Origin: VXYL01 sp965199915
GTDB lineage: Bacteria; Pseudomonadota; Gammaproteobacteria; Pseudomonadales; Azotimanducaceae
Length of the DNA stretch: 64,000 nucleotides
Assembly (NCBI GenBank): GCA_965199915.1
Contig: OZ241348.1
Coordinates: forward strand, 2,294,001 to 2,358,000
Reading direction: 5' to 3'
Each line of letters opens with the position of its first letter. Within the stretch, counting starts at the first letter, position 1. Positions 63,225-64,000 of the stretch are shown in pieces. The translations under genes were made by a program, and so were the position numbers. The notes under the pieces are model-generated. The model had not been told where the DNA came from. It worked only from the letters and a program-made list of their open reading frames with translations, and did no database searches.

Positions 63225-64000
63225 ATGACACAAAACGCCGCCGGCTCCGCACAAGACGCCGCCGGCTCCGCAACGGCTGTTGCGTCTCCCACGCCGCAAC
63301 GGGAGGCGGTCGCGGCGAGCAAGCAGCGGGATCCGGCTCTCTACATCAACCGAGAGCTGTCGCTGTTGGAGTTCAACCGGCGGGTGCTCGAACAAGCCAA
63401 GAGCGACGACGTGCCGCTTTTGGAACGGTTGCGTTTCCTCTGCATCGCCGGCTCGAACTTGGACGAGTTCTTTGAAATACGGGTTGCCGGTCTCAAGCAA
63501 CAGGAAGCGCTCGGCTCCACGCAACGAGGGCCGGACAACCTCTCCCCGGGCGAGCAACTGCGTCGCATCGCCACGCTCGCGCACGAGCTGGTGGACGAGC
63601 AGTACCGCATTCTCAACGATGTGCTGTTTCCTTTGCTGGAAGCCGAAGGCATCCGCTTCCTCAAGCGCAGCCGGTGGAGCGCCGGAGCGGGCAGCCAAGA
63701 AGAATGGCTGGCCGAGTTCTTCCACCGCGAACTCGAACCCATCTTGACGCCCATCGGCCTCGACCCGGCGCATCCGTTCCCGCGCATCATCAACAAGAAC
63801 CTCACGTTCATCGTCACGTTGAAGGGCAAAGACGCCTTCGGCCGCAACAGCGGCATGGCCGTGGTGCAGGCGCCGCGCGCTTTGCCCCGCGTTGTTCGTT
63901 TGCCGCCGGATCGCGCCGAAGGGCCGGACCACTTCGTGTTTTTGTCTTCCATCATCCACGCCCATGTGGACGAGTTGTTTCCCGGCATGAAGGCGGTGGG
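63225..64000 (+). CDS. ppk: polyphosphate kinase, N-terminal part (runs off the window)
   Basis: The first 258 codons of PPK1, which builds polyphosphate from ATP. After a low-complexity leader with a repeated AAGSA, the family start YINRELSLLEFNRRVLEQA appears. FLCIAGSNLDEFFEIRVAGL and LDPAHPFPRIINKNLTF are the N- and head-domain blocks. The catalytic histidine domain would lie beyond position 64000. Divergent from cmoA with 24 nt between start codons. Confidence 0.92.
   Translation, partial: MTQNAAGSAQDAAGSATAVASPTPQREAVAASKQRDPALYINRELSLLEFNRRVLEQAKSDDVPLLERLRFLCIAGSNLDEFFEIRVAGLKQQEALGSTQRGPDNLSPGEQLRRIATLAHELVDEQYRILNDVLFPLLEAEGIRFLKRSRWSAGAGSQEEWLAEFFHRELEPILTPIGLDPAHPFPRIINKNLTFIVTLKGKDAFGRNSGMAVVQAPRALPRVVRLPPDRAEGPDHFVFLSSIIHAHVDELFPGMKAV

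Overview
The window is high-GC, gene-dense bacterial DNA with about 46 protein genes and no rRNA, tRNA, CRISPR array or recognisable transposase. Gene content points to a gammaproteobacterium with Pseudomonas-like gene order. It carries a full EpmA/EF-P/EpmB lysylation set, the CmoA/CmoB wobble-uridine pair, oligoribonuclease, and the run psd-rhdA / orn / queG / nnr-tsaE-amidase-mutL known from that class. Phytanoyl-CoA dioxygenase, GMC oxidoreductase, sulfotransferase, hydroxyproline epimerase and very large repeat-rich secreted proteins suggest a marine or host-associated lifestyle (inference).

Layout. 0.1-4.0 kb: secreted metzincin protease. 4.2-5.7 kb: PhyH-type dioxygenase and a retropepsin-like protein. 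5.8-8.95 kb: a type II restriction-modification cassette (WWARR-type DNA methyltransferase plus NotI-family endonuclease) bracketed by direct repeats. 9.0-11.1 kb: two-subunit GMC dehydrogenase. 11.2-16.3 kb: membrane protein, flavin oxidoreductase, class I aldolase, sulfotransferase. 16.4-19.1 kb: bioB operon. 19.1-22.96 kb: divergent epmA-efp / epmB locus. 23.0-25.1 kb: amino-acid dehydrogenase and hydroxyproline epimerase. 25.4-32.2 kb: a 2262-residue surface protein with a 14-G tract upstream. 32.4-34.1 kb: AAA ATPase fused to a PD-(D/E)XK nuclease. 34.2-39.1 kb: uppP, glnS and a polytopic membrane protein. 39.2-49.0 kb: the conserved psd-to-mutL block, interrupted by an AAA ATPase gene. 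49.1-51.1 kb: leuA behind a leucine-rich leader peptide. 51.1-56.98 kb: mixed housekeeping (DUF2784, CorC-like, flavodoxin, dgkA, AAG glycosylase, aldo/keto reductase, NYN-CSD protein). 57.1-59.8 kb: a second AAA ATPase in operon with a secreted helical-repeat protein. 59.8-64.0 kb: acyl-CoA dehydrogenase, small membrane protein, cmoB, cmoA and the start of ppk.

The least conventional features are: (1) a C-terminal A-B-A-B module set shared by the metzincin and the giant surface protein; (2) two paralogous 400-residue ATPases of unknown role; (3) the repeat architecture of the restriction-modification locus; (4) the poly-G tract before the giant gene; (5) a leucine attenuator-like leader; and (6) several genes whose -10-like hexamer lies only 6-8 nt before the start codon, suggesting leaderless transcripts.
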